Shown here one piece after another: positions 33,603-42,328 of a stretch of DNA of 64,000 nucleotides. The stretch comes from Actinomarinicola tropica. Its GTDB lineage: Bacteria; Actinomycetota; Acidimicrobiia; Acidimicrobiales; SKKL01. How positions within the stretch are numbered: position 1 is the first letter of the stretch; each line of letters begins with the position of its first letter. Under the pieces are notes generated by a model. It saw only the letters and a list, made by a program, of their open reading frames with translations, ran no database searches and was not told the DNA's origin. Location: positions 907,189 through 971,188 of the forward strand of contig NZ_CP045851.1 in assembly GCF_009650215.1 (NCBI RefSeq). The letters are read 5' to 3'. A program made the position numbers and the translations under genes.

Positions 33603-34352
33603 GTGTCTCGTGCGCTGATCCCCGCCGGCATCGACGCGTGCCTCTTCGACCTCGACGGCGTCATCACCAGGACCGGCAAGGTCCACGCCGCGGCCTGGAA
33701 GGAGATGTTCGACGCCTACCTGCGCGAGCGGGCCGCCGCGCGCGGCGAGGAGCCGGTCCCCTTCCATCTCCCGTCGGACTACACGCGCTACGTCGACGGC
33801 AAGCTCCGCCAGGACGGCGTGCGGGGCTTCCTCGCCTCGCGGGGCATCGAGCTGCCCGAGGGCGACCCCGACGACGGCCCCGAGCTCGAGACGGTCCACG
33901 GCCTCGGCAACCGCAAGAACGTGCTCGTCGTCGACCTCATCGAGCACGGCGGCGTCGAGGTGTACGACACCTCGGTGCGCCTGGTGGAGCTGGTGCGCGA
34001 CGCCGGGCTGCGCCGGGCGGTCGTGTCCGCGAGCAAGAACTGCGCCGCCGTCCTCGCGAGCGCCGGCATCGACCACCTCTTCGAGGTGCGCGTCGACGGC
34101 GTCGTCGCCGCCGAGGAGGGCCTGCCGGGCAAGCCCGCGCCCGACACCTTCCTCGCCGCCGCCGAGCGCCTCGGCGTCCCCCCGGAGCGCTGCGCGGTGT
34201 TCGAGGACGCCATCTCCGGCGTCCAGGCCGGCCGGGCCGGGGGCTTCGGCTGGGTGGTCGGCGTCGACCGCGAAGGTCACAGGGCTGAACTGTCGGCCGC
34301 CGGTGCCGATCTCGTGGTGGACGACCTCGTCGAGCTGGTGGAGGACCGATGA
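33603..34352 (+). CDS. Beta-phosphoglucomutase-like HAD hydrolase
   Basis: 249 residues. FDLDGVIT at residues 15-22 gives the nucleophile Asp and acid/base Asp of the HAD fold; VSASKNCAAVL supplies motif II Ser, GKPAPDTF the motif III Lys and FEDAISGVQAG the motif IV Asp. A cap domain lies between. This is the beta-phosphoglucomutase pattern, converting beta-glucose 1-phosphate to glucose 6-phosphate. GTG start 33603. Its stop overlaps the ATG of the GH65 gene (ATGA). HAD-GH65 pairs (such as Rv3400/Rv3401) are typical of disaccharide phosphorolysis. Confidence 0.9.
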   Translation: MSRALIPAGIDACLFDLDGVITRTGKVHAAAWKEMFDAYLRERAAARGEEPVPFHLPSDYTRYVDGKLRQDGVRGFLASRGIELPEGDPDDGPELETVHGLGNRKNVLVVDLIEHGGVEVYDTSVRLVELVRDAGLRRAVVSASKNCAAVLASAGIDHLFEVRVDGVVAAEEGLPGKPAPDTFLAAAERLGVPPERCAVFEDAISGVQAGRAGGFGWVVGVDREGHRAELSAAGADLVVDDLVELVEDR

Positions 34353-36724
34353 TCGACCCAGGCGCGTTCGTGATCGACCCGTGGCGGTTGATCGAGCCCG
34401 AGCTCGACCTCGAGCGCCTCGGCCACTCCGAGTCGATCTTCGCCCTGTCGAACGGGCACATCGGCCTGCGCGGCAACCTCGACGAGGGCGAGCCCCACGA
34501 CACGCCGGGCACCTACCTCAACGGCTTCTTCGAGACCGTCGACCTGCCCTACGCCGAGGGCGGCTACGGGTATCCCGAGCTCGGCCAGACGCTCCTCAAC
34601 GTCACCAACGGCAAGCACGTGCGCCTGCTCGTCGACGACGAGCCGTTCGACGTGCGCTATGGCACGCTCGAGCGCCACGTGCGCACCCTCGACATGCGGG
34701 CGGGCACGCTCGAGCGTGACGTCGTGTGGACCTCGCCCGCGGGTCGCACCGTCGAGGTCCGCTCGACCCGCCTCGTGTCGTTCGTCCAGCGCTCGATCGC
34801 CGTCATCCAGTACGAGGTGCGGGCGCTCGACGGCCCGGCACGCGTCGTCCTCCAGTCGAGCCTCGTCGCCAACGAGCCGCTGCCCGCCACGTCGGACGAC
34901 CCCCGCTCCGCCGAGGACCTCGCGACACCGCTCGTCTGCGAGTACCACACGAGCAACGGGGCCGAGGTGTCCCTCGGGCACAGCACGCGGGAGAGCGGGC
35001 TGCGCATGGCCGCCGCGCTCGACCACCTGGTCGAGGGGCCGAACGGCGTCATCACCACCACCGACGTCGAGGACGACCTGGCACGGGTCACCTTCAGCAC
35101 CGAGCTCCGGCAGGGCGAGTCGCTCACCCTCACCAAGTACCTCGCCTACGGCTGGTCGGCATCGCGCTCGATGCCGGCGCTGCGCGACCAGGTCGACGCC
35201 GCCGTCGCGGCGGCGAGCCGGGTCGGCTGGCAGGGTCTCCTCGACGAGCAGCGCGCCTACCTCGACGAGGTGTGGGACCACGCCGACATCGAGATCGTCG
35301 GCGACGAGCAGCTCCAGCAGGCCGTGCGCTTCGCCCTCTTCCAGGTCATCCAGGCGTCGGCCCGGGCCGAGCGGCGGGCCATCCCGGCCAAGGGCTTGAG
35401 CGGCCGCGGCTACGACGGCCACACCTTCTGGGACATGGAGACCTACACCCTCCCCGCGCTCACCTACACGCTGCCGCACGCCGCGCGCGACGCCCTCCTG
35501 TGGCGACACGAGGCCATGCCGCTCGCGAAGGAGCGGGCCGAGGAGCTGAGCCTCCCCGGCGTGACGTTCCCGTGGCGGACGATCCGGGGTGAGGAGTGCT
35601 CGGGCTACTGGCCGGCGGGCACCGCGGCGTTCCACATCAACGCCGACGTGGCCGACGCCGTGCGCCGCTACGTGCACGCCACCGACGACCGCGAGTTCGA
35701 GTCCGGCGCTGGCCTCGAGCTCCTCGTCGAGACGGCACGCCTCTGGGCGGGCCTCGGCCACCACGACGCCGAGGGCAACTTCCGCATCGACGGGGTGACC
35801 GGCCCCGACGAGTACTCGGCCATCGCCGACAACAACACGTTCACGAACCTGATGGCGGCCCGCAACCTGCTGGCGGCCGCCGACGCCGCCGATCGCCACG
35901 CCGACCGGGCGGCGGAGCTCGACGTCGACGACGAGGAGGTCGCCCGCTGGCGGCGTGCGGCGCGGGCCGTCGTCATCCCCTACGACGAGGAGCTCGGCAT
36001 CACGCCGCAGTCGGAGGGGTTCACCCGCTACCGGCGGTGGGACTTCGACTCGACCCCCGAGGAGCACTACCCGCTCCTCCTGCACTACCCCTACTACCTG
36101 CTCTACTCCAGCCAGGTCGTGAAGCAGGCCGACCTCGTCTTCGCCCTCTACCTCTTCGGCGAGCTGTTCCCCCTGGAGCAGCGCCGGCGCGACTTCGAGT
36201 ACTACGAGCGCATCACCGTGCGCGACTCGTCGCTCTCGGCGTGCATCCAGGCCATCGTCGCCGCCGACGTCGGGCACCTCGACATGGCCTACGACTACCT
36301 GCGCGAGACCGCGCTGGTCGACCTCCGGGACCAGGCGAGCAACACGGCCGAGGGACTGCACCTCGCCTCGCTCGCCGGCAGCTGGCTGGCCGTGGTCGCC
36401 GGGTTCGGCGGCATGCGCGACGACGGCGAGACCCTCGCCTTCTCGCCCCGCCTGCCGCCCCAGCTCCAGCGGATCTGCTTCCGGATGCTCTACCGGGGCC
36501 GCCAGCTCCAGGTCGAGCTGTCGCCGGAGACGGTCCGCTACACGCTGCGCGCCGGCGAGGCGGTCACCATCCGCCACCACGGCGAGCCCATCGAGCTCTC
36601 CTGCGACGCGCCCACCGAGGTCACCTGGACCCCGTCCGAGCCGGTCCCGCCCGTGGAGCCGCCCAGCGGTCGGGAGGCCAACCGCCTCGGCATCGGCGCC
36701 GACGCCCCCGACCCCATCCACTAG
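34349..36724 (+). CDS. Glycoside hydrolase family 65 phosphorylase/hydrolase
   Basis: 791 residues, the normal length of GH65 enzymes. An N-terminal beta-sandwich domain (residues 20-270) with FALSNGHIGLRGNLDEGEPHDTPGTYLNGFFE is followed by the (alpha/alpha)6 barrel, where GVTGPDEYSA carries the general-acid Glu at about residue 487, and FWDMETYTLPAL and EHYPLLLHYPYYLLYSSQVVKQADLV are conserved. GH65 members phosphorolyse trehalose, maltose, kojibiose or nigerose to beta-glucose 1-phosphate; which one is not clear. The product would feed the coupled beta-phosphoglucomutase-like enzyme. Confidence 0.92.
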   Translation: MIDPGAFVIDPWRLIEPELDLERLGHSESIFALSNGHIGLRGNLDEGEPHDTPGTYLNGFFETVDLPYAEGGYGYPELGQTLLNVTNGKHVRLLVDDEPFDVRYGTLERHVRTLDMRAGTLERDVVWTSPAGRTVEVRSTRLVSFVQRSIAVIQYEVRALDGPARVVLQSSLVANEPLPATSDDPRSAEDLATPLVCEYHTSNGAEVSLGHSTRESGLRMAAALDHLVEGPNGVITTTDVEDDLARVTFSTELRQGESLTLTKYLAYGWSASRSMPALRDQVDAAVAAASRVGWQGLLDEQRAYLDEVWDHADIEIVGDEQLQQAVRFALFQVIQASARAERRAIPAKGLSGRGYDGHTFWDMETYTLPALTYTLPHAARDALLWRHEAMPLAKERAEELSLPGVTFPWRTIRGEECSGYWPAGTAAFHINADVADAVRRYVHATDDREFESGAGLELLVETARLWAGLGHHDAEGNFRIDGVTGPDEYSAIADNNTFTNLMAARNLLAAADAADRHADRAAELDVDDEEVARWRRAARAVVIPYDEELGITPQSEGFTRYRRWDFDSTPEEHYPLLLHYPYYLLYSSQVVKQADLVFALYLFGELFPLEQRRRDFEYYERITVRDSSLSACIQAIVAADVGHLDMAYDYLRETALVDLRDQASNTAEGLHLASLAGSWLAVVAGFGGMRDDGETLAFSPRLPPQLQRICFRMLYRGRQLQVELSPETVRYTLRAGEAVTIRHHGEPIELSCDAPTEVTWTPSEPVPPVEPPSGREANRLGIGADAPDPIH

Positions 36725-36771
36725 CTCTCGCCGCTCGGCTCCCCATCGACGGGTGCTCGGGGCGGTGAGGG

Positions 36772-37248
36772 TCAGGCCGGAGGGCGGGCGAGCTGGTCGC
36801 GAGCGGCCGAGGCGACGGCGCTGGCGGCGAGCACGTGGAAGACCGCGTGCCCCTGCACCCGGGCGTCGGGGTCGCAGAGCGGCGCGCCGGTGCGGGTGAG
36901 CACGTGCGCCGCGACCGAGGCCGCCCCGAGCGCCACGGTGCGGGGCGAGATCCGCGCCGGGGCGCCGTCGGCGGCGACCGCCACGGGGAGGGCCAGGGCG
37001 AGGGCGTCGACGCCGACGTCGTGGACGACCTTGGCGATGCGCCCGCCGGGCCCGTGGTAGGCGACGCTGCCGATCCCGGCGGTGATCGACGCCGCCGCGA
37101 CTGCCGACCACCACCGTCGGTGCCGGCCGGTGCGACGGAGGATCTCGACGCCCGCGACCACGAACGCCAGGCTCGACGCGGTGTTCGCGGGTTGGGCGAC
37201 CCGGCCGTCACGGATCCGCTCGCAGTCCGAGGCCGCCACGTGGCTCAC
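36772..37248 (-). CDS. CREST-family (alkaline-ceramidase-like) membrane protein
   Basis: 158 residues with several hydrophobic helices. CERIRDGRVAQPANTASSLAFVVAGVEIL resembles the start of alkaline ceramidases (E..NT.SNL.F), followed by IGSVAYHGPGG, VVHDVGVDALAL and GHAVFHVLAAS, giving the His/Asp set of the CREST hydrolase superfamily (possible zinc ligands). The likely activity is hydrolysis of an amide or ester bond in the membrane, untested. GTG 37248 overlaps the acyltransferase stop (GTGA), so the two are coupled in a lipid-related pair. Confidence 0.75.
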   Translation of the reverse strand: MSHVAASDCERIRDGRVAQPANTASSLAFVVAGVEILRRTGRHRRWWSAVAAASITAGIGSVAYHGPGGRIAKVVHDVGVDALALALPVAVAADGAPARISPRTVALGAASVAAHVLTRTGAPLCDPDARVQGHAVFHVLAASAVASAARDQLARPPA

Positions 37249-38537
37249 GCCGGCACCTCCCGCACCGCGTCGCGGACGGCCGCGACCACGTCGTGGCGCA
37301 CGTCGAGCGCGACGCTCGCCGAGGCGGTCCGCTCGATCTGGGCCCGCCACCGCAGGACGAGCAGCCCGAGGGCCAGCGCCCGCTCGATGAGCCACACCGC
37401 AGCCAGGGCGCCGACCGCCGCGGTGACGACGACGAGCGAGATCCGCAGCGGGCCGTCGGCGGTGAGGACCCCTGCGGTGATCCACGCGGCGGGGAAGGCG
37501 ATCAACCCCACGAGGACGCGCACCGTGCCCTTGGTGACCGGGGTCGTCACCGCCATGCTCGCCAGACCGACGAGGAGGGCGGGCCAGACGTTGACCAGCG
37601 CGGTGGCGGCGACCACCGACCCGAGCACGACGACGAGGGCGGCGATCGCGACCGCCGAGCGGACGAGGCGACGCGGGCTCGTCGGGTGGACGAGGTCGTC
37701 GTCGGTGATGCGCAGGCCGCGCAGCACCGTGGCGTAGCGCCCCAGCTCGCCGGCGACGTGGGCCCGCGCCTCTGGCGTCGCCCGACCGAGGCGTCGGGCC
37801 AGCGCGTGCCGTGCGGCCAGCGACGGCTCCGGCAGGTCGGCGTCGCGCAGGGCCACCTCGGCGGCCCCCTCGAGGGTCAGCGCGGCCTCCACGTCGGGGA
37901 AGTCCTGGATGACCGCCCGCAGCGCCTCGTCGATGGTGGTGGTCAGGCGGCGCACGGCGTCGGTGTCGTCGGCACCGGCGCCGGCCGGGACGACGTCGTC
38001 GACCGCGATCGGATCGCCGACGAGGACGAGCCCCGCCGAGCGCAGGGGGATCTTGTCGGGGAACGTGAGGCCGACCGGCACGACGACGAGCTCGTCGGCG
38101 CCCGCGGCGCGGGCACCGAGCGCGATGCGGGCGGCGCCCGTGCGCAAGGGGTCCATGTGCGGCCGGTCGTGCGTGGTGCCCTCGGGGAAGATCGCGACGA
38201 CGTCGCGGTCGACGAGCGCGGCGTGGCACTCGGCGAACGCGTCCTCGTTGCCCGCAGCGGCCGCGGCGCCGGGGTCGCGCCGCCGCACGAACACCACACC
38301 CGCCAGCCGCAGCACGCGGCCGGCGATCGGGATGCGCCGCAGCTCGTCCTTGGCCACGAAGCGCGGCAGGCGACCGAGGGCCGCGGCGATGACGACCGGG
38401 TCGACGAACCCGTTGAAGTGGTTGGCGACGAGCAGCACGGGTCGACCCCGGGGCAGGCGCTCGGCGCCCGCCACCTCGAACCGGCGGAACAGCAGGGCGA
38501 CGACGAAGCGCGCCACCAGCGCGACCAGTCGACGCAC
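37245..38537 (-). CDS. Lysophospholipid acyltransferase-type (PlsC) membrane protein
   Basis: 430 residues from GTG 38537. The N-terminal acyltransferase domain (residues 1-215) holds NHFNGFVDP (HxxxxxD, the catalytic His-Asp motif in the variant spacing of the NHxNxxxDP subgroup), VFVRRRDP and IFPEGTTHDRP (substrate-binding). Residues 270-420 are less conserved with four hydrophobic segments, as in the larger acyltransferases of this group that also acylate glycerol phosphate-type acceptors. Acceptor unknown. It is followed by the CREST-like gene overlapping by 4 bp, suggesting joint lipid remodelling. Confidence 0.87.
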   Translation of the reverse strand: MRRLVALVARFVVALLFRRFEVAGAERLPRGRPVLLVANHFNGFVDPVVIAAALGRLPRFVAKDELRRIPIAGRVLRLAGVVFVRRRDPGAAAAAGNEDAFAECHAALVDRDVVAIFPEGTTHDRPHMDPLRTGAARIALGARAAGADELVVVPVGLTFPDKIPLRSAGLVLVGDPIAVDDVVPAGAGADDTDAVRRLTTTIDEALRAVIQDFPDVEAALTLEGAAEVALRDADLPEPSLAARHALARRLGRATPEARAHVAGELGRYATVLRGLRITDDDLVHPTSPRRLVRSAVAIAALVVVLGSVVAATALVNVWPALLVGLASMAVTTPVTKGTVRVLVGLIAFPAAWITAGVLTADGPLRISLVVVTAAVGALAAVWLIERALALGLLVLRWRAQIERTASASVALDVRHDVVAAVRDAVREVPA

Positions 38538-38544
38538 CGGGGGG

Positions 38545-39348
38545 CTACCCGATCCGGGCGGTCTGGCCGCCGTCGACCGGCAGCATCACGCCGGTGATGT
38601 AGCGGGCCTCGTCGGACGCCAGGAAGAGCGCGGCGTTGGCGACGTCCCACGCGGTGCCCTGGTAGCCCATCGGCACCTGCGTGGCGCGTCGCTCCGCGAC
38701 CTCGGCGCGGTCGGCGCCCGTGGCTCGCGCCGCGGCGTCGACGGCCATCGGCGTGTCCATGAAGCCCGGCATGATGGCGTTGGCCCGGATGCGGAAGCGC
38801 GCGTTCGACACCGCGAGCCCGTGGGTCAGCGCGTTCACGCCGGCCTTCGAGACCTTGTAGGCGGTGAGGTTGCCGGCGGCGGCGATCGCCGCGGTGGACG
38901 AGATGTTGACGATCGCCCCGCCCGTGCCCTGCTCGCGCATGATCGGCACGGCGTGCTTGCACGTCATCCACGTGCCCTTGAGGTTCACGCGCAGGATCCG
39001 GTCGAAGGCGTCCTCGTCGAGCCGGGTGGGGCTGCTGTCGCCGGCGCCGATGCCGACGTTGTTGTGCAGCACGTCGATGCCACCCAGCGCGGCGCGGGCG
39101 TCGGCGACGAGGCGGGCACAGGCCTCCATCGACGCGATGTCGGCGACGACGGCGTGCGCCGTGCCGCCCTCGGCCTCGATCATCTCGACCGTCTCCCGCA
39201 GGGAGGCCTCGTCGCGGTCGACGCACGCGACCGCGGCGCCCTCCTGCGCGAACCGCAGCGCGGTGGCCCGTCCGTTGCCGATCGTCTCGCCCGGCGTCTG
39301 CCCGGCGCCGACGACGAGCGCCCGCTTCCCCGTCATGCGTCCCGTCAT
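38545..39348 (-). CDS. Short-chain dehydrogenase/reductase (SDR)
   Basis: 267 residues. Cofactor motif VVGAGQTPGETIGNGRAT is a longer variant with an insert, typical of the actinobacterial 'GxTxGExxGNGRAxA' group; a CVDRD motif suggests NAD(H). HNNVG replaces NNAG; NISST gives the catalytic Ser and YKVSK the YxxxK. C-terminal LPVDGGQT is conserved. GAGGAGG lies 8 nt before ATG 39348. Eight bp separate its stop from the acyltransferase start, so it may belong to the same operon. Substrate unknown. Confidence 0.88.
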   Translation of the reverse strand: MTGRMTGKRALVVGAGQTPGETIGNGRATALRFAQEGAAVACVDRDEASLRETVEMIEAEGGTAHAVVADIASMEACARLVADARAALGGIDVLHNNVGIGAGDSSPTRLDEDAFDRILRVNLKGTWMTCKHAVPIMREQGTGGAIVNISSTAAIAAAGNLTAYKVSKAGVNALTHGLAVSNARFRIRANAIMPGFMDTPMAVDAAARATGADRAEVAERRATQVPMGYQGTAWDVANAALFLASDEARYITGVMLPVDGGQTARIG

Positions 39349-39381
39349 CCCCGCTGCCTCCTCGATCGTCGCGGCGCACGG

Positions 39382-39387
39382 TAGGTT
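39382..39387 (+). promoter_or_regulatory. Leaderless -10 box before cyclase gene
   Basis: TAGGTT ends 8 nt before ATG 39396, in the 47-bp divergent gap with the SDR gene. No Shine-Dalgarno sequence. Confidence 0.45.
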
Positions 39388-39395
39388 CCCACGCG

Positions 39396-40067
39396 ATGGA
39401 CGCGAGGGGAGGACGCACCGAGGCGACCGCGACGACGTGGGTCCTCGACGACGCCGCGCTGCCGCTCGGCATCTCCCCGTCCTACGAGGCCCAGGCGGCC
39501 CGCGTCGGCACCGGCATCGAGCCGCCGGCCGAGGTCGCCGCCCGCCTCTCCCTCCCACTGGTGCTCCGGGTCTTCGTGTTCGTCGACCTGTCGGGGTTCA
39601 CTGCGTTCACCGAGCGCGAGGGCCCGCACGCCGCCACCACCGAGCTGGCGGAGTTCCGCGACGTCGTGCGCCGCGTGGCCGCGTCGCGGGGCGTGCGCGT
39701 CGCCAAGTGGCTCGGCGACGGGGCGATGATCGTCGGCCTCGAGCTCGGACCAGCCGTCGCCACGTGCGTCGAGCTGGCGGCGCGGTGGGCCGACTCGCCG
39801 GTGCCGATGCGCGGGGGGGTGGCGATCGGACCCGTCCTCCTCTTCGAGGGCGACGACTACGTCGGCCCGTCGGTCAACCTCGCAGCGCGACTGTGCGACA
39901 TGGCCGCACCGGGTGAGGTGCTCGCCGCCGGTACCGGCGTCGACCAGCTGCCGGACTGGGTCGTCGTGTCGTCACCGGTGGTCACCGAGGTGCGTGGCAT
40001 CGGCGAGGTCGACGTCAGCCGCCTCGAGATCGCGCCCGGGCTCACCCTCCCGACGCTGCTCGGCTGA
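39396..40067 (+). CDS. Class III adenylate/guanylate cyclase domain protein
   Basis: 223 residues with one class III catalytic domain from residue 60. FVDLSGFTAFTER holds the first metal-binding Asp, RVAKWLGDGAMIVG the substrate-selecting Lys and the second metal Asp, and VGPSVNLAARLCDMAAPGEV the transition-state Asn and Arg. All key residues are therefore present and catalysis is plausible; the adenine-specific Lys favours cAMP. There is no membrane segment or attached sensor domain, but a 55-residue N-terminal stretch of unknown role. Leaderless start at 39396. Confidence 0.87.
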   Translation: MDARGGRTEATATTWVLDDAALPLGISPSYEAQAARVGTGIEPPAEVAARLSLPLVLRVFVFVDLSGFTAFTEREGPHAATTELAEFRDVVRRVAASRGVRVAKWLGDGAMIVGLELGPAVATCVELAARWADSPVPMRGGVAIGPVLLFEGDDYVGPSVNLAARLCDMAAPGEVLAAGTGVDQLPDWVVVSSPVVTEVRGIGEVDVSRLEIAPGLTLPTLLG

Positions 40068-40146
40068 GCGGGCACCGCCGAACGACCGGCGGTAGGGTCG
40101 CCCGAAGGACGCCGGGGGGGCGACCGCCAAGGGGGATGCGCAGACG

Positions 40147-41694
40147 ATGTACCCGGGAACGCACGCAGCGACCGCGCCGGACCGCGCCGCGGTGATCATG
40201 GGCCGGTCGGGCGAGGTCATCACCTACCGCGAGCTCGACGAGCGCTCCAACCGGCTGGCCCACCTCTTCCGCTCGGCAGGCCTTCAGCGCGGGGACCACG
40301 TCGCGCTGTTCATGGAGAACCAGCCGCGGTTCATGGAGGTCGTGTGGGCCGCGCTCCGCTCGGGCCTCTACATCACCGCCATCAACAGCCACCTCACCGC
40401 CGAGGAGACCGCCTACATCCTCGGCGACTGCGGCGCCCGGGCCTTCGTGACGTCGCGCGCCCTCGCCGAGGTCGCCACCGGCATCGACTGGTCCGACCTG
40501 CCCGACGTCCGGACCCGCCTCGCCGTCGACGGCGCGATCGACGGGTTCGAGGCCTACGAGTCGGCCGTGGAGCGCCAGCCGACAACCCCGATCGACGACG
40601 AGAGCAACGGGACGACGATGCTCTACTCGTCGGGCACCACCGGGCGGCCGAAGGGCGTGCTGCGCGCGCTGCCCGAGGGCGCGCCCGGCGATCCCGACCC
40701 CCGCACGCTGGCCCTCGGGCCGATCTACGGGTTCCGCGAGGGGATGGTGTACCTCTCGCCCGCCCCGATGTACCACGCCGCCCCGCTGGCGTTCTCCATC
40801 AACGTCCACCGGGTGGGCGGCACCGTCGTCATCATGGAGCGCTTCGACCCGCCGCACGCCCTCGAGCTGATCGAGCGCCACCGGGTGACCCACAGCCAGT
40901 GGGTGCCCACGATGTTCGTCCGCCTCCTGCGGCTCAGCGAGGAGGAGCGCACCGCCTTCGACCTGTCGAGCCACGAGTGCGCCATCCACGCCGCGGCCCC
41001 CTGCCCGGTCCCGGTGAAGCAGCAGATGATCGAGTGGTGGGGGCCGATCATCTACGAGTACTACGCGGGCACCGAGGGCAACGGCTCGACGGGCATCACG
41101 AGCGAGGAGTGGCTCGCCCACCCGGGCTCGGTCGGACGGGCGCGGGCCGGCGCGGTCCACATCGTCGGCCCCGACGGCGAGGAGCTCGGGCCCCGGGAGG
41201 AAGGGGCGATCTACTTCTCCGGCGGCGGCGAGTTCGAGTACCACAACGACCCGGAGAAGACGCGCGACTCGCGGGACCCGAAGGGTCGCGGCTGGAGCAC
41301 GCTCGGCGACGTCGGCTACCTCGACGAGGACGGGTGGCTGTACCTCACCGACCGCAAGGCGCACATGATCATCTCCGGCGGCGTGAACATCTACCCGCGC
41401 GAGATCGAGGACGTGCTGATCCAGCACCCCGCGGTCGGTGACGTGGCGGTCTTCGGCATCCCGAACGAGGAGTTCGGCGAGGAGGTGAAGGCGGTCGTGC
41501 AGCCGATGGACCCGGCCGCCGCCGACGACGCGCTGGCGCGCGAGCTGATGGCCCACTGCCGGGAGCACCTCGCCGGCTACAAGTGCCCGCGCTCGGTCGA
41601 CTTCCGTGACGAGCTGCCCCGCCTGCCCACGGGCAAGCTCTACAAGCGGATCCTCGTCGACGAGTACAAGGCCAGGGCCGCGGCCACCGCCTGA
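40147..41694 (+). CDS. Acyl-CoA synthetase (AMP-binding, FadD-like)
   Basis: 515 residues of the ANL superfamily: YSSGTTGRPKGV (P-loop, about residue 159), YYAGTEGNGSTG (A5 motif), GDVGYLDEDGWLYLTDRK (A7/A8 hinge) and PRLPTGKLYKR with the C-terminal catalytic Lys. The A-domain sequence is like FadD enzymes of the steroid or branched-acid type. It adenylates a carboxylic acid and forms the CoA thioester. ATG 40147 follows AAGGGGG by about 10 nt. Nearby SDR and flavin reductase suggest lipid or xenobiotic degradation; the acid substrate is unknown. Confidence 0.9.
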   Translation: MYPGTHAATAPDRAAVIMGRSGEVITYRELDERSNRLAHLFRSAGLQRGDHVALFMENQPRFMEVVWAALRSGLYITAINSHLTAEETAYILGDCGARAFVTSRALAEVATGIDWSDLPDVRTRLAVDGAIDGFEAYESAVERQPTTPIDDESNGTTMLYSSGTTGRPKGVLRALPEGAPGDPDPRTLALGPIYGFREGMVYLSPAPMYHAAPLAFSINVHRVGGTVVIMERFDPPHALELIERHRVTHSQWVPTMFVRLLRLSEEERTAFDLSSHECAIHAAAPCPVPVKQQMIEWWGPIIYEYYAGTEGNGSTGITSEEWLAHPGSVGRARAGAVHIVGPDGEELGPREEGAIYFSGGGEFEYHNDPEKTRDSRDPKGRGWSTLGDVGYLDEDGWLYLTDRKAHMIISGGVNIYPREIEDVLIQHPAVGDVAVFGIPNEEFGEEVKAVVQPMDPAAADDALARELMAHCREHLAGYKCPRSVDFRDELPRLPTGKLYKRILVDEYKARAAATA

Positions 41695-41751
41695 CGTTCC
41701 CGCTGCGGTGGGGCGGGGTAGGCCGCCGCCGTCCCCCACCGAGGAGCTCTC

Positions 41752-42324
41752 GTGTCGCGCCCCGTCCTGCAGGTCATCGTCGGCAGCACCCGTCCCGGCC
41801 GCGTCGGCCGCCCGATCGCCGACTGGTTCCACGGCGTCGCGTCGTCCCACGGGGCGTTCGATGTCGAGCTCGTCGATCTGGCCGAGGTCGACCTGCCGCT
41901 GTTCGACGAGCCCCGCCACCCCCGCCTCGGCGACTACGAGCACGAGCACACCCGCCGCTGGAGCGACACCATCTCGCGCGGCGACGCCTACGTGTTCGAC
42001 GTGCCCGAGTACAACCACGGCTACAACGCCGCGGTGAAGAACGCGATCGACTTCCTCTTCCACGAGTGGCAGCGCAAGCCGATCGGGTTCGTCTCCTACG
42101 GGGGCGTCGCCGGCGGCACCCGAGCGGTGCAGCAGCTGAAGACGGTGGCCGCGGCCCTGAAGATGGTCCCGCTGCCCGAGGCGGTGTACATCCCGATGGT
42201 CGGCCAGGTCGTCCGCGACGGCGAGGTCCGAGCCACCGACGTCATGGGCGACGCCGCCGGGGTGATGCTCGACGAGCTGGCGCGCTGGTCGGGCGCGCTG
42301 GAGGGGCTGCGCCCGACAGACTGA
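41752..42324 (+). CDS. NAD(P)H-dependent FMN reductase
   Basis: 190 residues of the flavodoxin-like NADPH-dependent FMN reductase family: VIVGSTRPGRVGRPIADWF forms the FMN phosphate loop, and VPEYNHGYNAAVKNAIDFL is the family's central P-E-Y-N motif; GFVSYGGVAGG is the third FMN loop. It supplies reduced flavin or reduces quinones/azo compounds. GTG 41752 follows GAGGAG by 5 nt. It could serve a flavin-dependent monooxygenase, for instance those elsewhere in the window, but no such partner is adjacent. It is followed 4 bp later by the DAC-like gene. Confidence 0.88.
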   Translation: MSRPVLQVIVGSTRPGRVGRPIADWFHGVASSHGAFDVELVDLAEVDLPLFDEPRHPRLGDYEHEHTRRWSDTISRGDAYVFDVPEYNHGYNAAVKNAIDFLFHEWQRKPIGFVSYGGVAGGTRAVQQLKTVAAALKMVPLPEAVYIPMVGQVVRDGEVRATDVMGDAAGVMLDELARWSGALEGLRPTD

Positions 42325-42328
42325 GCGG

